Assembly (NCBI GenBank): GCA_023436385.1
Contig: JAEZJH010000299.1
Coordinates: forward strand, 1-5,874
Length of the DNA stretch: 5,874 bases
Direction: 5' to 3'
DNA from: Pseudomonadota bacterium
GTDB taxonomy: Bacteria; Myxococcota; Myxococcia; Myxococcales; Vulgatibacteraceae
Below the pieces are notes generated by a model. The model was not told the origin of the DNA. It made no database searches and worked only from the letters and a program-made list of their open reading frames with translations. The first letter of the stretch is position 1. Each line of letters starts with the position of its first letter. The position numbers and the translations under genes are program-made. Below are positions 1-5,874 of this stretch, one piece after another.

Positions 1-23
1 CCGGAGCCGGAGCGTGGCCGTGA
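1..23 (+). CDS. Possible 3' tail of an upstream gene (partial, product unknown)
   Basis: Read in the frame of position 3, the first bases encode Gly-Ala-Gly-Ala-Trp-Pro and then a TGA stop at 21-23. That stop overlaps the GTG at 20-22 in a GTGA, the same 4-nt stop/start arrangement seen at the menA/menC junction. Since the four junctions from menD/menH to menA/menC are overlaps of this kind, this is likely the end of the preceding gene of the operon. By pathway logic and by the menF-menD order known in other bacteria, it could be menF (isochorismate synthase). Six residues cannot identify a family, so the product is inference only. Confidence 0.35.
9..12 (+). promoter_or_regulatory. Shine-Dalgarno GGAG that favours the GTG at 20 as menD start
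   Basis: GGAG at 9-12 lies 7 nt before GTG 20-22. A second GGAG at 3-6 lies 7 nt before the in-frame GTG at 14-16, because the sequence repeats GGAGCC/GGAGCG. Both starts are therefore possible on spacing alone. The GTG at 20 is preferred because it forms a GTGA overlap with the TGA at 21-23, matching the other junctions of the operon. Confidence 0.45.
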
Positions 24-1801
24 CGCCCTCGAACCTGCACCTCGCCTGGTCCCGGCTCTTCCTCCGGGGCCTCGTCGCCGCCGGCGTCGAGCGGCTGGTG
101 CTCAGCCCCGGCTCGCGCTCGACGCCCCTGGCGCTGGCCGCGGCCGCCGAGCCCGGGCTCCGGGTGGACGTGCTGGTCGACGAGCGGGCCGCGGCGTTCT
201 TCGCCCTGGGACAGGTGCGGCTCACCGGCACGCCGACGGCCCTGGTCTGCACCTCCGGGACGGCGCCGGCCCACTGGTTCCCCGCGGTGATCGAGGCCTC
301 GCGGCAAGAGCTGCCGCTCCTCCTGGTGAGCGCCGATCGCCCCTGGGAGGCGCAGGACGTCGCCTCGCCCCAGACCATCGATCAGGTGAAGCTCTTCGGC
401 GGCCACGTGCGGCTGGCGATCGAGCTGGGCCTGCCCGACCCGTCGCCGGCGGCGCTGCGGGCGGTGCCGCGGATCGCCGCCCAGGCGGTGCACCGCTCGC
501 TCTCGCCGGTGCCGGGGCCGGTGCACGTCAACGCCCGCTTCCGGAAGCCCCTCGAGCCGGTGGAGGTGATCGGCCCCGAGCCGTGGGAACCGGAGGTGGA
601 GGAGCTGTTCGCCGCGGGCGTCACCCGGGTCCTGCCCGCCCTCCCGGCGCCCGATCCGGCGGCGGTGGAGGTGGTGGCGCGGGCCCTCGCCCGGGCGCGC
701 CGGGGGCTGATCGTCTGTGGCCCGGCGCAGCTCCCCTGCGATCCCGGCGAGGCCGCCGCCGCGGTGGACCAGCTCGCCCGGGCCACCGGCTTTCCGGTGC
801 TGGCCGAGGCCACCAGCGGCGTGCGCTTCGCCGCGGATCCGGAGCTGCCGCTGGTCGGGGCGATCGAGCCGGTGCTCCGCTCCGCTGCCTTCGTGGCGGC
901 GCATCTGCCGGACTGCGTGATCGAGCTGGGCGGCCCGCCGACCTCGTCGGCCTACGCGGAGCTGGTGGCGGCCCATCCCGAGCTCCCGCGGCACGTGCTG
1001 GTCGGGTACGGCTGGTGCGATCCGGCCGGCGGCGCCGCCTCGATGGTGGTGGGCGAGCCGCTCGCCACCGTCCGCGCCGTGGCGGCGCGCCGGGCCGAGC
1101 TGCCGGGCGAGGTGGAAGCGGGCTGGTGCGAGGCCTGGTTGCGGGCGGACCGGATCGCCCGGGCGGAGATCGAGCGGGAGCTGGAGGAGTCCGAGCTGAC
1201 CGAGGGGGCGATCGCCCGGGTCCTGGTGGAGACGCTCCCCCGCGGCGCCGTGCTCGCCGTCGGCAACAGCGGGCCGCTCCGGGATCTCGACCTCTACGGC
1301 CCGCCGGCGGCGCGGGAGCTGACGGTGCTCCACCAGCGCGGCGCCAACGGGATCGACGGCCTGGTGGCCGGCGCCGCCGGAGCCGCCAGCGTCGCCTCCG
1401 GACCGGTGGCGCTCTTCTTGGGCGACCTCTCGCTCCTCCACGATCTGGGCGGTCTCGCCGCGGCCCGGGGCCTCGAACGGCCGCTGGTGATCGTGGCGGT
1501 GCAGAACGACGGCGGGCGGATCTTCGAGTCGCTGCCGCTCGGCCGGAGGCCGGAGCTGGCGGAGGCGGTGGAGCGCCACTTCGTGGTGCCGCAGCGGGTC
1601 GACTTCGCCCACGCCGCGGCGCTCTTCGGCCACGGCTTCGCCCGGGTGGAGACCGCCGGGGAGCTCGCCGCCGCCCTCGCCACCGCCCTCGACCGCCGCG
1701 GCTGCACGCTGATCGAGGCGGTGGTGCCGCCCCGGGACGGCAACGCCCGCAAGCGCCGGATCGTCGCCGCCACCGCCCGGGCGCTGGGAGACGGGCGATG
1801 A
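20..1801 (+). CDS. menD: MenD: 2-succinyl-5-enolpyruvyl-6-hydroxy-3-cyclohexene-1-carboxylate (SEPHCHC) synthase
   Basis: ThDP- and Mg-dependent cytosolic enzyme that decarboxylates 2-oxoglutarate and adds the succinyl semialdehyde unit to isochorismate, the first committed step of menaquinone synthesis. Residues are numbered from the alternative GTG at 14 (595 aa; subtract 2 for the preferred start at 20). The N-terminal Pyr domain has SPGSRSTPL at 31-39, the catalytic Glu 57 in DERAA, TSGTA at 80-84 and SADRP at 106-110. GPVHVN near 168-173 closes this domain. Substrate-binding Ser419 and Arg423 (NSGPLR) and RGANGIDG at 442-449 correspond to E. coli Ser391, Arg395 and the Arg413 region. The ThDP motif starts with GDLS at 470-473 and ends with QND at 497-499; Ile503-Phe504 match E. 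coli Ile474-Phe475. It is somewhat longer than E. coli MenD (556 aa). The stop overlaps menH by 4 nt. The reading frame is open to the left edge, so the exact start is the only uncertain part. Confidence 0.96.
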   Translation: MTPSNLHLAWSRLFLRGLVAAGVERLVLSPGSRSTPLALAAAAEPGLRVDVLVDERAAAFFALGQVRLTGTPTALVCTSGTAPAHWFPAVIEASRQELPLLLVSADRPWEAQDVASPQTIDQVKLFGGHVRLAIELGLPDPSPAALRAVPRIAAQAVHRSLSPVPGPVHVNARFRKPLEPVEVIGPEPWEPEVEELFAAGVTRVLPALPAPDPAAVEVVARALARARRGLIVCGPAQLPCDPGEAAAAVDQLARATGFPVLAEATSGVRFAADPELPLVGAIEPVLRSAAFVAAHLPDCVIELGGPPTSSAYAELVAAHPELPRHVLVGYGWCDPAGGAASMVVGEPLATVRAVAARRAELPGEVEAGWCEAWLRADRIARAEIERELEESELTEGAIARVLVETLPRGAVLAVGNSGPLRDLDLYGPPAARELTVLHQRGANGIDGLVAGAAGAASVASGPVALFLGDLSLLHDLGGLAAARGLERPLVIVAVQNDGGRIFESLPLGRRPELAEAVERHFVVPQRVDFAHAAALFGHGFARVETAGELAAALATALDRRGCTLIEAVVPPRDGNARKRRIVAATARALGDGR

Positions 1802-2556
1802 CCACCCGCCTCCGCCAGGCGCCGCTGGTGCTGCTCCACGGCTTCCTCGGCCGGCCGGCGGCCTGGGACGCGGTGCGCTCCGGCCTGGGCCCGATCGAGA
1901 CGATCGTCCCCTCGCTCCCCGGCCACGGCCCCGCCCCGGCGCCGACCGGCGCGCGGTTCGTCGACGCGGCGGAGTCGCTCCTCGCCATCCTGCCCGAGCG
2001 CTTCTGGCTCGCCGGCTACTCGATGGGCGCCCGGGTGGCGCTGGCGATCGCGGTGCTGCATCCGGAGCGGGTCCGGGGCGCGGTGCTGATCGGCCCCGAC
2101 GTCGGCCTCCGGGACGACGACGCCCGGGCGAGCCGGGTCCGCTGGGAGGCGTCGCTCGCCGCCCGCCTCGAGGCCGAGGGCGTCGAGCGGTTCGCGGAGA
2201 GCTGGGAGGCGCTGCCCCTCTTCGCCAGCCAGCGGGAGCTGCCGGCCCCGCTCCTCGCCGCGCAGCGGCGCTGGCGCACGGAGCACACCGCCGCCGGCCT
2301 GGCCGCGGCGATGCGGATCCTCGGCACCGGGGCGATGCCGTCGCTGTGGGGCGGGCTGGCCGCCTGCCCGGTGGAGCTCCGCTTCCTCGCCGGCGCCCGG
2401 GACGAGAAGTTCCTGGCGATCGGCCGGGAGGCGGCGCGGACCGCGCCCCGGGCCAGCTTCCGGGCGGTGCCCGGCGCCGGACACAACTTGCTCCTCGAGC
2501 GGCCGGAGGCGGTCGCCGAGGAAATTCGAGACATGCTGACACGGGAGTGCCGATGA
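1798..2556 (+). CDS. menH: MenH: 2-succinyl-6-hydroxy-2,4-cyclohexadiene-1-carboxylate (SHCHC) synthase, alpha/beta hydrolase fold
   Basis: Eliminates pyruvate from the MenD product SEPHCHC to give SHCHC. The 252-residue protein has the size of the family. It begins with the oxyanion-side motif LHGFLG (13-18). The nucleophile elbow GYSMG at 73-77 places Ser75 as nucleophile, Asp202 in ARDEKF is the acid, and His229 in GAGHN completes the Ser-Asp-His triad (E. coli Ser86, Asp210, His232). SLPGHG at 39-44 is the usual loop after the second strand of the core. The ATG at 1798 overlaps the menD TGA (ATGA), with GGAG at 1787-1790 seven nt upstream, so the start is well supported. The same frame is open far upstream inside menD, but that extension is Arg/Gly-rich shadow sequence. 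Its position right after menD supports MenH over a generic hydrolase. Confidence 0.93.
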   Translation: MTTRLRQAPLVLLHGFLGRPAAWDAVRSGLGPIETIVPSLPGHGPAPAPTGARFVDAAESLLAILPERFWLAGYSMGARVALAIAVLHPERVRGAVLIGPDVGLRDDDARASRVRWEASLAARLEAEGVERFAESWEALPLFASQRELPAPLLAAQRRWRTEHTAAGLAAAMRILGTGAMPSLWGGLAACPVELRFLAGARDEKFLAIGREAARTAPRASFRAVPGAGHNLLLERPEAVAEEIRDMLTRECR

Positions 2557-3377
2557 GCGAGGTCGCCTGGAAGGCCGTCCCCGGCTACGAGGACGTGATC
2601 TACGAGAAGGAGGACGGGGGGATCGCCAAGATCACCATCAACCGTCCCCACGTCCGCAACGCGTTCCGGCCGCAGACGGTGAAGGAGCTGAAGCGGGCGT
2701 TCGACGACGCCCGGGACGACGAGAACGTCGGGGTGGTGATCCTCACCGGCGCCGGGACCGAGGCCTTCTGCTCGGGCGGCGACCAGAAAGTCCGGGGCGA
2801 GGGCGGCTACGTCGGCAACGACGGGATCCCGCGGCTGAACATCCTCGACGTGCAGCGGCAGATCCGCACCCTGCCGAAGCCGGTGGTGGCGATGGTCGCC
2901 GGCTACGCCATCGGCGGCGGCCACGTGCTCCACCTCCTCTGCGACCTGACCATCGCCGCGGAGAACGCCCGCTTCGGCCAGACCGGCCCCAAGGTCGGCT
3001 CCTTCGACGGCGGCTACGGCGCCTCCTACATGGCCCGGATCGTCGGCCAGAAGAAGGCCCGGGAGATCTGGTTCCTCTGCCGGCAGTACGACGCCCAGCA
3101 GGCCCTGGAGATGGGCCTGGTCAACGCGGTGGTGCCGGTCGCCGAGCTGGAGCGGGAGACGGTGAAGTGGTGCCGGGAGATGCTCGCCAACAGCCCCACG
3201 GCGATCCGGTTCCTCAAGGCGGCGCTCAACGCCGACTGCGACGGGCAGGCGGGCCTGCAGGAGCTGGCGGGGAGCGCGACCCTGCTCTTCTACATGTCCG
3301 AGGAGGGCAAGGAGGGGAAGAACGCCTTCCTCGAGAAGCGGCAGCCGGACTTCACCAAGTTCAAGCGGTTCCCATGA
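2553..3377 (+). CDS. menB: MenB: 1,4-dihydroxy-2-naphthoyl-CoA synthase (crotonase superfamily)
   Basis: Performs the intramolecular Claisen (Dieckmann-type) cyclisation of o-succinylbenzoyl-CoA to DHNA-CoA in the cytosol. The 274-residue protein aligns by eye almost without gaps to E. coli MenB (285 aa), with a numbering offset of 11. The A-loop Tyr86 equals E. coli Tyr97. CSGGDQ at 73-78 and GYAIGGGHVL at 117-126 form the oxyanion-hole regions. QTGPKVGSFDGGYG starts at 143, giving Gly145, Ser150 and Asp152 (E. coli Gly156, Ser161, Asp163). Tyr247 near the C terminus matches Tyr258, supplied from a neighbouring subunit. The C-terminal KRQPDFTKFKRFP is typical of the family. Gly at 145 rather than Asp marks the bicarbonate-dependent type I class. 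The ATG overlaps the menH stop (ATGA) and has GGGAG at 2543-2547, five nt upstream. It is the most strongly conserved protein in the window. Confidence 0.97.
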   Translation: MSEVAWKAVPGYEDVIYEKEDGGIAKITINRPHVRNAFRPQTVKELKRAFDDARDDENVGVVILTGAGTEAFCSGGDQKVRGEGGYVGNDGIPRLNILDVQRQIRTLPKPVVAMVAGYAIGGGHVLHLLCDLTIAAENARFGQTGPKVGSFDGGYGASYMARIVGQKKAREIWFLCRQYDAQQALEMGLVNAVVPVAELERETVKWCREMLANSPTAIRFLKAALNADCDGQAGLQELAGSATLLFYMSEEGKEGKNAFLEKRQPDFTKFKRFP

Positions 3378-4288
3378 GCTCCCTGGCCCCCGTCTCCGCG
3401 GCGGGGGTCCGGCCCGGGTCCGCCCGGGCCTGGCTCCTCGCCGCCCGTCCCCTCACCCTGCCCGTGGGCGTGGCCCCGGTGCTGGTCGGCGCCGCCGTGG
3501 CCGCCGCCGCCGGGCCGGTCGACGGCTGGGCGATTTTCGCGGCCTTCCTGGGCGCGGTCTGGATCCAGATCGGCGCCAACTTCGCCAACGACCTCTTCGA
3601 CCACGAGAAGGGCGCGGACACCGAGGCCCGGGTCGGGCCGGTCCGGGCCACCGCCAGCGGGCTCCTCACCCGGGCCCAGGTCCGCGGCGGGATGATCGCC
3701 TCCTTCGCCCTGGCCACCGCCGCCGGCGTCTACCTGATGGTGGTGGGCGGCTGGCCGATCGTGGCGATCGGCGTCGCCTCGATCCTGGCGGCGATGGCCT
3801 ACACCGGCGGCCCCTGGCCCCTCGGCTACCACGGCCTCGGCGATGTGTTTGTCTGGATTTTCTTCGGACCGATCGCCGTGGGCGGCACCGCCTACGTGGC
3901 CGCCGGGACCCTGCCGCCCCTCGCCCTCGCCGCCGGCGCCGCGGTCGGCGCCCTGGCCACCGGCGTGCTGGTGGTCAACAACGTCCGCGACCGGGAGACC
4001 GATCGGGAGACGGGGAAGCGCACCCTGGTGGCGCGGTTCGGCCGGGCCTTCGGGGTGCGGGAGTACGCCGCCCTCCTGGCGCTGGCCTACGCGGTGCCGC
4101 TCGCCGCCGCGCTCTCCGGCGCGGCCTCGCCCTGGCTGCTCCTCCCGCTCTTCTCGCTGTTCCGGGCCCTGACCTTGCTCAAGCACCTGGCGGTCCTCGA
4201 GGGCGCGGTGCTGAACCGGGTCCTCGCCGGCACCGGGCAGCTCACCCTCGGCTACGCGATCCTCTTCGCCGCCGGAGTGCTCCTGTGA
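3374..4288 (+). CDS. menA: MenA: 1,4-dihydroxy-2-naphthoate polyprenyltransferase (UbiA superfamily membrane protein)
   Basis: Transfers a polyprenyl chain from polyprenyl diphosphate to DHNA with loss of CO2, giving demethylmenaquinone in the cytoplasmic membrane. The 304 residues are close to E. coli MenA (308 aa). The first Mg-diphosphate motif is NDLFDHEKGAD at 72-82 and the second is NNVRDRETDRETGKRTL at 202-218, both very like E. coli MenA. RVGPVRATASGLL at 86-98 is the MenA-type segment after motif 1. About eight to nine hydrophobic segments are visible, roughly at 27-47, 52-70, 107-125, 128-145, 157-175, 180-201, 231-250, 252-268 and 287-304. The ATG overlaps the menB stop (ATGA), but no purine-rich Shine-Dalgarno precedes it, so translation probably depends on coupling to menB. 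In E. coli menA is not in the men cluster; here it sits between menB and menC. The motifs make another UbiA-family function unlikely. Confidence 0.94.
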   Translation: MSSLAPVSAAGVRPGSARAWLLAARPLTLPVGVAPVLVGAAVAAAAGPVDGWAIFAAFLGAVWIQIGANFANDLFDHEKGADTEARVGPVRATASGLLTRAQVRGGMIASFALATAAGVYLMVVGGWPIVAIGVASILAAMAYTGGPWPLGYHGLGDVFVWIFFGPIAVGGTAYVAAGTLPPLALAAGAAVGALATGVLVVNNVRDRETDRETGKRTLVARFGRAFGVREYAALLALAYAVPLAAALSGAASPWLLLPLFSLFRALTLLKHLAVLEGAVLNRVLAGTGQLTLGYAILFAAGVLL

Positions 4289-5523
4289 CCACGCCGGCCG
4301 TGGTCGCCTCGTGGTCCCTCGAGCGCCGCACCGGCGGCCTCGAGCGGACCGTGGAGAGCGCCCGCGGCCGCTGGGCCCGGCGCGAGGGGCTCTTGCTCCG
4401 GCTCCGGGACCGGGAGGGACGCGAGGGGCTCGGCGAGGCGTCGCCGCTCCCCAGCTTCTCCCGGGAGACGATCGAGGAGTGCGAGGCGGCACTCCGCACC
4501 GTGGCCGGAAACCTCGCCGAGCTGTGGGCGCCGGTGGACGAGGCGCTGGCGGGGTTCGCCGCGGGGTACGAGGTGGGGCCGGTGATCGCCGCGCACCTCG
4601 CCGGGGACACGACCGACGCCGCCGGAGCGGATCCCGGGGATCGCCCGCGGGCCGGAACGTCGGACGGGTCCACGCACGCCGGACTCCGCCGCGCGGCCTT
4701 TGCGCGCCTTGCCTCCCGGTTGGCGCCCTTCCCCGCCGCCCGGTTCGCGATGGAGACGGCGCTCCTCGACCTCGCCGCCCGGCGTCGGAATATCTCGATT
4801 TCTTCGCTCCTCGCCGGGGCGGCGGTGCGTTCCGCGGTGCCGCGGAGCGGGCTCCTCGCCGGCGCCGACGATCGCGAGGGCGCCCGAAAGCTGGTGGCCG
4901 CCGGCCTCCGGACCCTGAAGGTGAAGGTCGGGGTTCGCCCCTTCGAGGACGAGCGTGCCAGGCTCCGGCGGCTCCGGCAGGAGCTGGGCCCCGACGTCGC
5001 CCTGCGGCTCGACGCCGGCGGCGCCTGGGAGGTGGAGACCGCCCGGGAGCGGCTCGCGCTGCTCGCCACGGAGGTGGCGCCCGAGCTGTGCGAGGAGCCG
5101 GTGGAGGGCGAGGGGATGGTGCGCCTGGGCCGGGCCGCGATCCCCTGGGCCGCCGACGAATCGCTGGCGATCCCCGGCCTCGCCGATCGCCTCCTCGCCT
5201 CGCCCGGCTGCGGCGCGGTGATCCTCAAGCCGGCGTTCCTGGGCGGCCTCTTCCCCGCCCTCGACCTGGCCCGGCGGGCCGCCTCCCGCGGCGTTGCCGC
5301 CGTGGTCACCCACTTCTTCGACGGCCCGGTGGGGCTCGCCGCCGCCTGCGAGCTGGCGCTGGCCCTGCCCGGGACGGTGCTGCTGCCCTCGGGCCTCGAG
5401 CCGCACCCGGGCCTCGCCGCCTGGCCGAAGGTCGCGGTGCCGCAGCTCCGGGAGCCGGGGCTGGTGGTCCCCTCGGCGTTGCCGGGCCTGGGCCTCGACT
5501 ACCCGGGGAGCGCGAAGTGCTGA
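4285..5523 (+). CDS. menC: MenC: o-succinylbenzoate synthase (enolase superfamily), with an extra internal segment
   Basis: Dehydrates SHCHC to o-succinylbenzoate. The 412-residue protein is clearly longer than E. coli MenC (320 aa). The N-terminal capping domain has GEASPLPSFSRETIEE at 50-65, corresponding to the 20s-loop region of E. coli MenC. The barrel carries LKVKVG at 211-216 with catalytic Lys212 and Lys214 (E. coli Lys131, Lys133). Metal ligands are Asp243 in LRLDAGG, Glu270 in EEP and Asp291 in ADES, and the second catalytic Lys is Lys315 in ILKP (E. coli Asp161, Glu190, Asp213, Lys235). Between about residues 97 and 147 there is a Gly/Asp/Thr/Arg-rich stretch without a counterpart in E. 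coli MenC. The C-terminal loop reads THFFDGPVG at 342-350 instead of the Ser-rich E. coli loop. The GTG start overlaps the menA TGA (GTGA), and GGAG at 4274-4277 is seven nt upstream. The operon context makes OSB synthase more likely than N-acylamino acid racemase or dipeptide epimerase. Confidence 0.93.
   Translation: MTTPAVVASWSLERRTGGLERTVESARGRWARREGLLLRLRDREGREGLGEASPLPSFSRETIEECEAALRTVAGNLAELWAPVDEALAGFAAGYEVGPVIAAHLAGDTTDAAGADPGDRPRAGTSDGSTHAGLRRAAFARLASRLAPFPAARFAMETALLDLAARRRNISISSLLAGAAVRSAVPRSGLLAGADDREGARKLVAAGLRTLKVKVGVRPFEDERARLRRLRQELGPDVALRLDAGGAWEVETARERLALLATEVAPELCEEPVEGEGMVRLGRAAIPWAADESLAIPGLADRLLASPGCGAVILKPAFLGGLFPALDLARRAASRGVAAVVTHFFDGPVGLAAACELALALPGTVLLPSGLEPHPGLAAWPKVAVPQLREPGLVVPSALPGLGLDYPGSAKC
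5507..5510 (+). promoter_or_regulatory. Shine-Dalgarno GGAG for menE, lying inside the end of menC
   Basis: GGAG at 5507-5510, within a longer GGGGAG, lies 6 nt before GTG 5517-5519 and 9 nt before the in-frame CTG 5520-5522. Spacing and codon preference favour the GTG, which gives a 7-nt overlap with menC. The CTG would give the 4-nt overlap used elsewhere in the operon, but CTG is a rare start codon. Confidence 0.5.
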
Positions 5524-5874
5524 GCTTCCGCGCCGCGGTCGGCGAGGCCCCCGGACACCTCGCCCTGGTCGAGGACGGCCGCCGCTGGACCTACGCGGAG
5601 CTGGCACCCCAGATCGCCGCCGCCTGCCGGCGCCTCGTCGCCCTCGACCTCCCGCCCGGCACGCCGGTAGCCTTCACCGCCGACGCCCGGCGCGAGGTCC
5701 TGGTGGCGCTCTGGGCGCTCCTCGAGCGCGGGATCCCGGCCCTGCCGCTCCACCCGCGGCTCACCGGGACCGAGGCCTCCGCCCTGGTCGACCGGGCGCG
5801 GGCGTGCTGGCTCTCCGACCCCGAGGTCACCGCCCTCGGCGCGCCCTTCGACGACGGGGTCCGCTGGCCGGAGC
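5517..5874 (+). CDS. menE: MenE: o-succinylbenzoate-CoA ligase (ANL superfamily), 5' part only
   Basis: Adenylates o-succinylbenzoate with ATP and transfers it to CoA, making the MenB substrate. An open frame starts at GTG 5517 (Met-Leu-Ser-Phe-Arg...) and runs without a stop to the window edge, giving 119 complete codons. The N-terminal layout of acyl-CoA ligases is visible: HLALVEDGRRWTYAEL at 14-29, PGTPVAF near 47-53, then an amphipathic helix and strand ending in GIPALPLHPRLT at about 75-86, as in MenE proteins. The ATP-binding loop (Thr/Ser/Gly-rich, ending Gly-Lys-Pro-Lys), the adenylation core and the C-terminal catalytic Lys would lie beyond the edge, so substrate identity rests on operon context. 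The start overlaps the menC stop by 7 nt, or by 4 nt if CTG 5520 is used. Confidence 0.85.
   Translation, partial: MLSFRAAVGEAPGHLALVEDGRRWTYAELAPQIAAACRRLVALDLPPGTPVAFTADARREVLVALWALLERGIPALPLHPRLTGTEASALVDRARACWLSDPEVTALGAPFDDGVRWPE

Noticed and set aside
583..1797. Upstream extension of the menH frame through menD
   Set aside because: The extension is an Arg/Gly-rich +1 shadow of menD. The alpha/beta hydrolase homology starts only after ATG 1798, which has its own Shine-Dalgarno.
621..1988. Long antisense open frame (455 codons) across menD and the start of menH
   Set aside because: The translation is dominated by Arg, Pro, Gly and Ala with no recognisable motif, and it lies opposite strongly supported genes. 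Long open antisense frames are expected at this GC content.
1294..2933. Antisense open frames opposite menD, menH and menB
   Set aside because: Low-complexity translations with no family motif; the sense strand encodes complete, conserved enzymes throughout.
3841..3866. Short A/T-rich patch in menA (GAT GTG TTT GTC TGG ATT TTC)
   Set aside because: It encodes a Phe/Trp/Ile-rich membrane segment, and Phe and Ile codons are T-rich anyway, so it is explained by the protein sequence.
4608..4670. GC-rich inverted-repeat-like stretch in menC, considered as a hairpin or mobile-element scar
   Set aside because: Short complementary GC runs are expected at this base composition; no perfect long palindrome, target-site duplication or terminator U-tract is visible.
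3290..5753. Antisense open frames opposite menA, menC and menE, including 400- and 451-codon ones
   Set aside because: Gly/Arg/Pro/Glu-rich shadow translations that cross real gene boundaries, typical of high-GC coding DNA.
1..5874. Search for an undescribed system (defence genes, toxin-antitoxin, CRISPR, RNA elements, mobile DNA)
   Set aside because: The whole window is accounted for by overlapping menaquinone genes with no intergenic space, and no repeats or unknown genes were seen.

Overview
The window is a compact, one-direction menaquinone (vitamin K2) biosynthesis operon from a very high-GC bacterium. Six genes are recognisable on the + strand, in the order menD - menH - menB - menA - menC - menE, with menE cut by the right edge. 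A few bases at the left edge look like the end of another gene, plausibly menF or another upstream men gene. The third codon position is overwhelmingly G or C. The protein set is that of the classical o-succinylbenzoate pathway, not the futalosine pathway. The lineage cannot be fixed from the sequence; Myxococcota/Deltaproteobacteria-like or Acidobacteriota-like bacteria are my guess from GC content and gene style only.

Layout: menD (SEPHCHC synthase) 20-1801, menH (SHCHC synthase, alpha/beta hydrolase) 1798-2556, menB (DHNA-CoA synthase, crotonase fold) 2553-3377, menA (DHNA prenyltransferase, membrane protein) 3374-4288, menC (o-succinylbenzoate synthase, enolase superfamily) 4285-5523, and the N-terminal 119 codons of menE (o-succinylbenzoate-CoA ligase) from 5517 to the edge. 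There is no intergenic DNA. Junctions D/H, H/B and B/A are ATGA, where the ATG overlaps the TGA by 4 nt. A/C is GTGA. C/E overlaps by 7 nt (GTG start) or 4 nt (CTG start). The junction before menD is probably also GTGA. No promoter, terminator, tRNA, rRNA, repeat, mobile element or CRISPR is visible.

How the genes work together: MenD joins isochorismate and 2-oxoglutarate (via ThDP) to SEPHCHC. MenH eliminates pyruvate to give SHCHC. MenC dehydrates SHCHC to o-succinylbenzoate. MenE activates this with ATP and CoA. MenB closes the second ring to DHNA-CoA. After thioester hydrolysis, MenA prenylates and decarboxylates DHNA in the membrane to demethylmenaquinone. Isochorismate synthase (MenF), DHNA-CoA thioesterase and the final methyltransferase (MenG/UbiE) are not in the window and must lie outside it.

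I see no previously undescribed system here. The points worth a second look are modest: an extra ~45-50-residue, Gly/Asp/Thr-rich segment in MenC with an altered C-terminal active-site loop, menA lacking a Shine-Dalgarno sequence, the placement of menA inside the operon, and the start-site choices for menD and menE.
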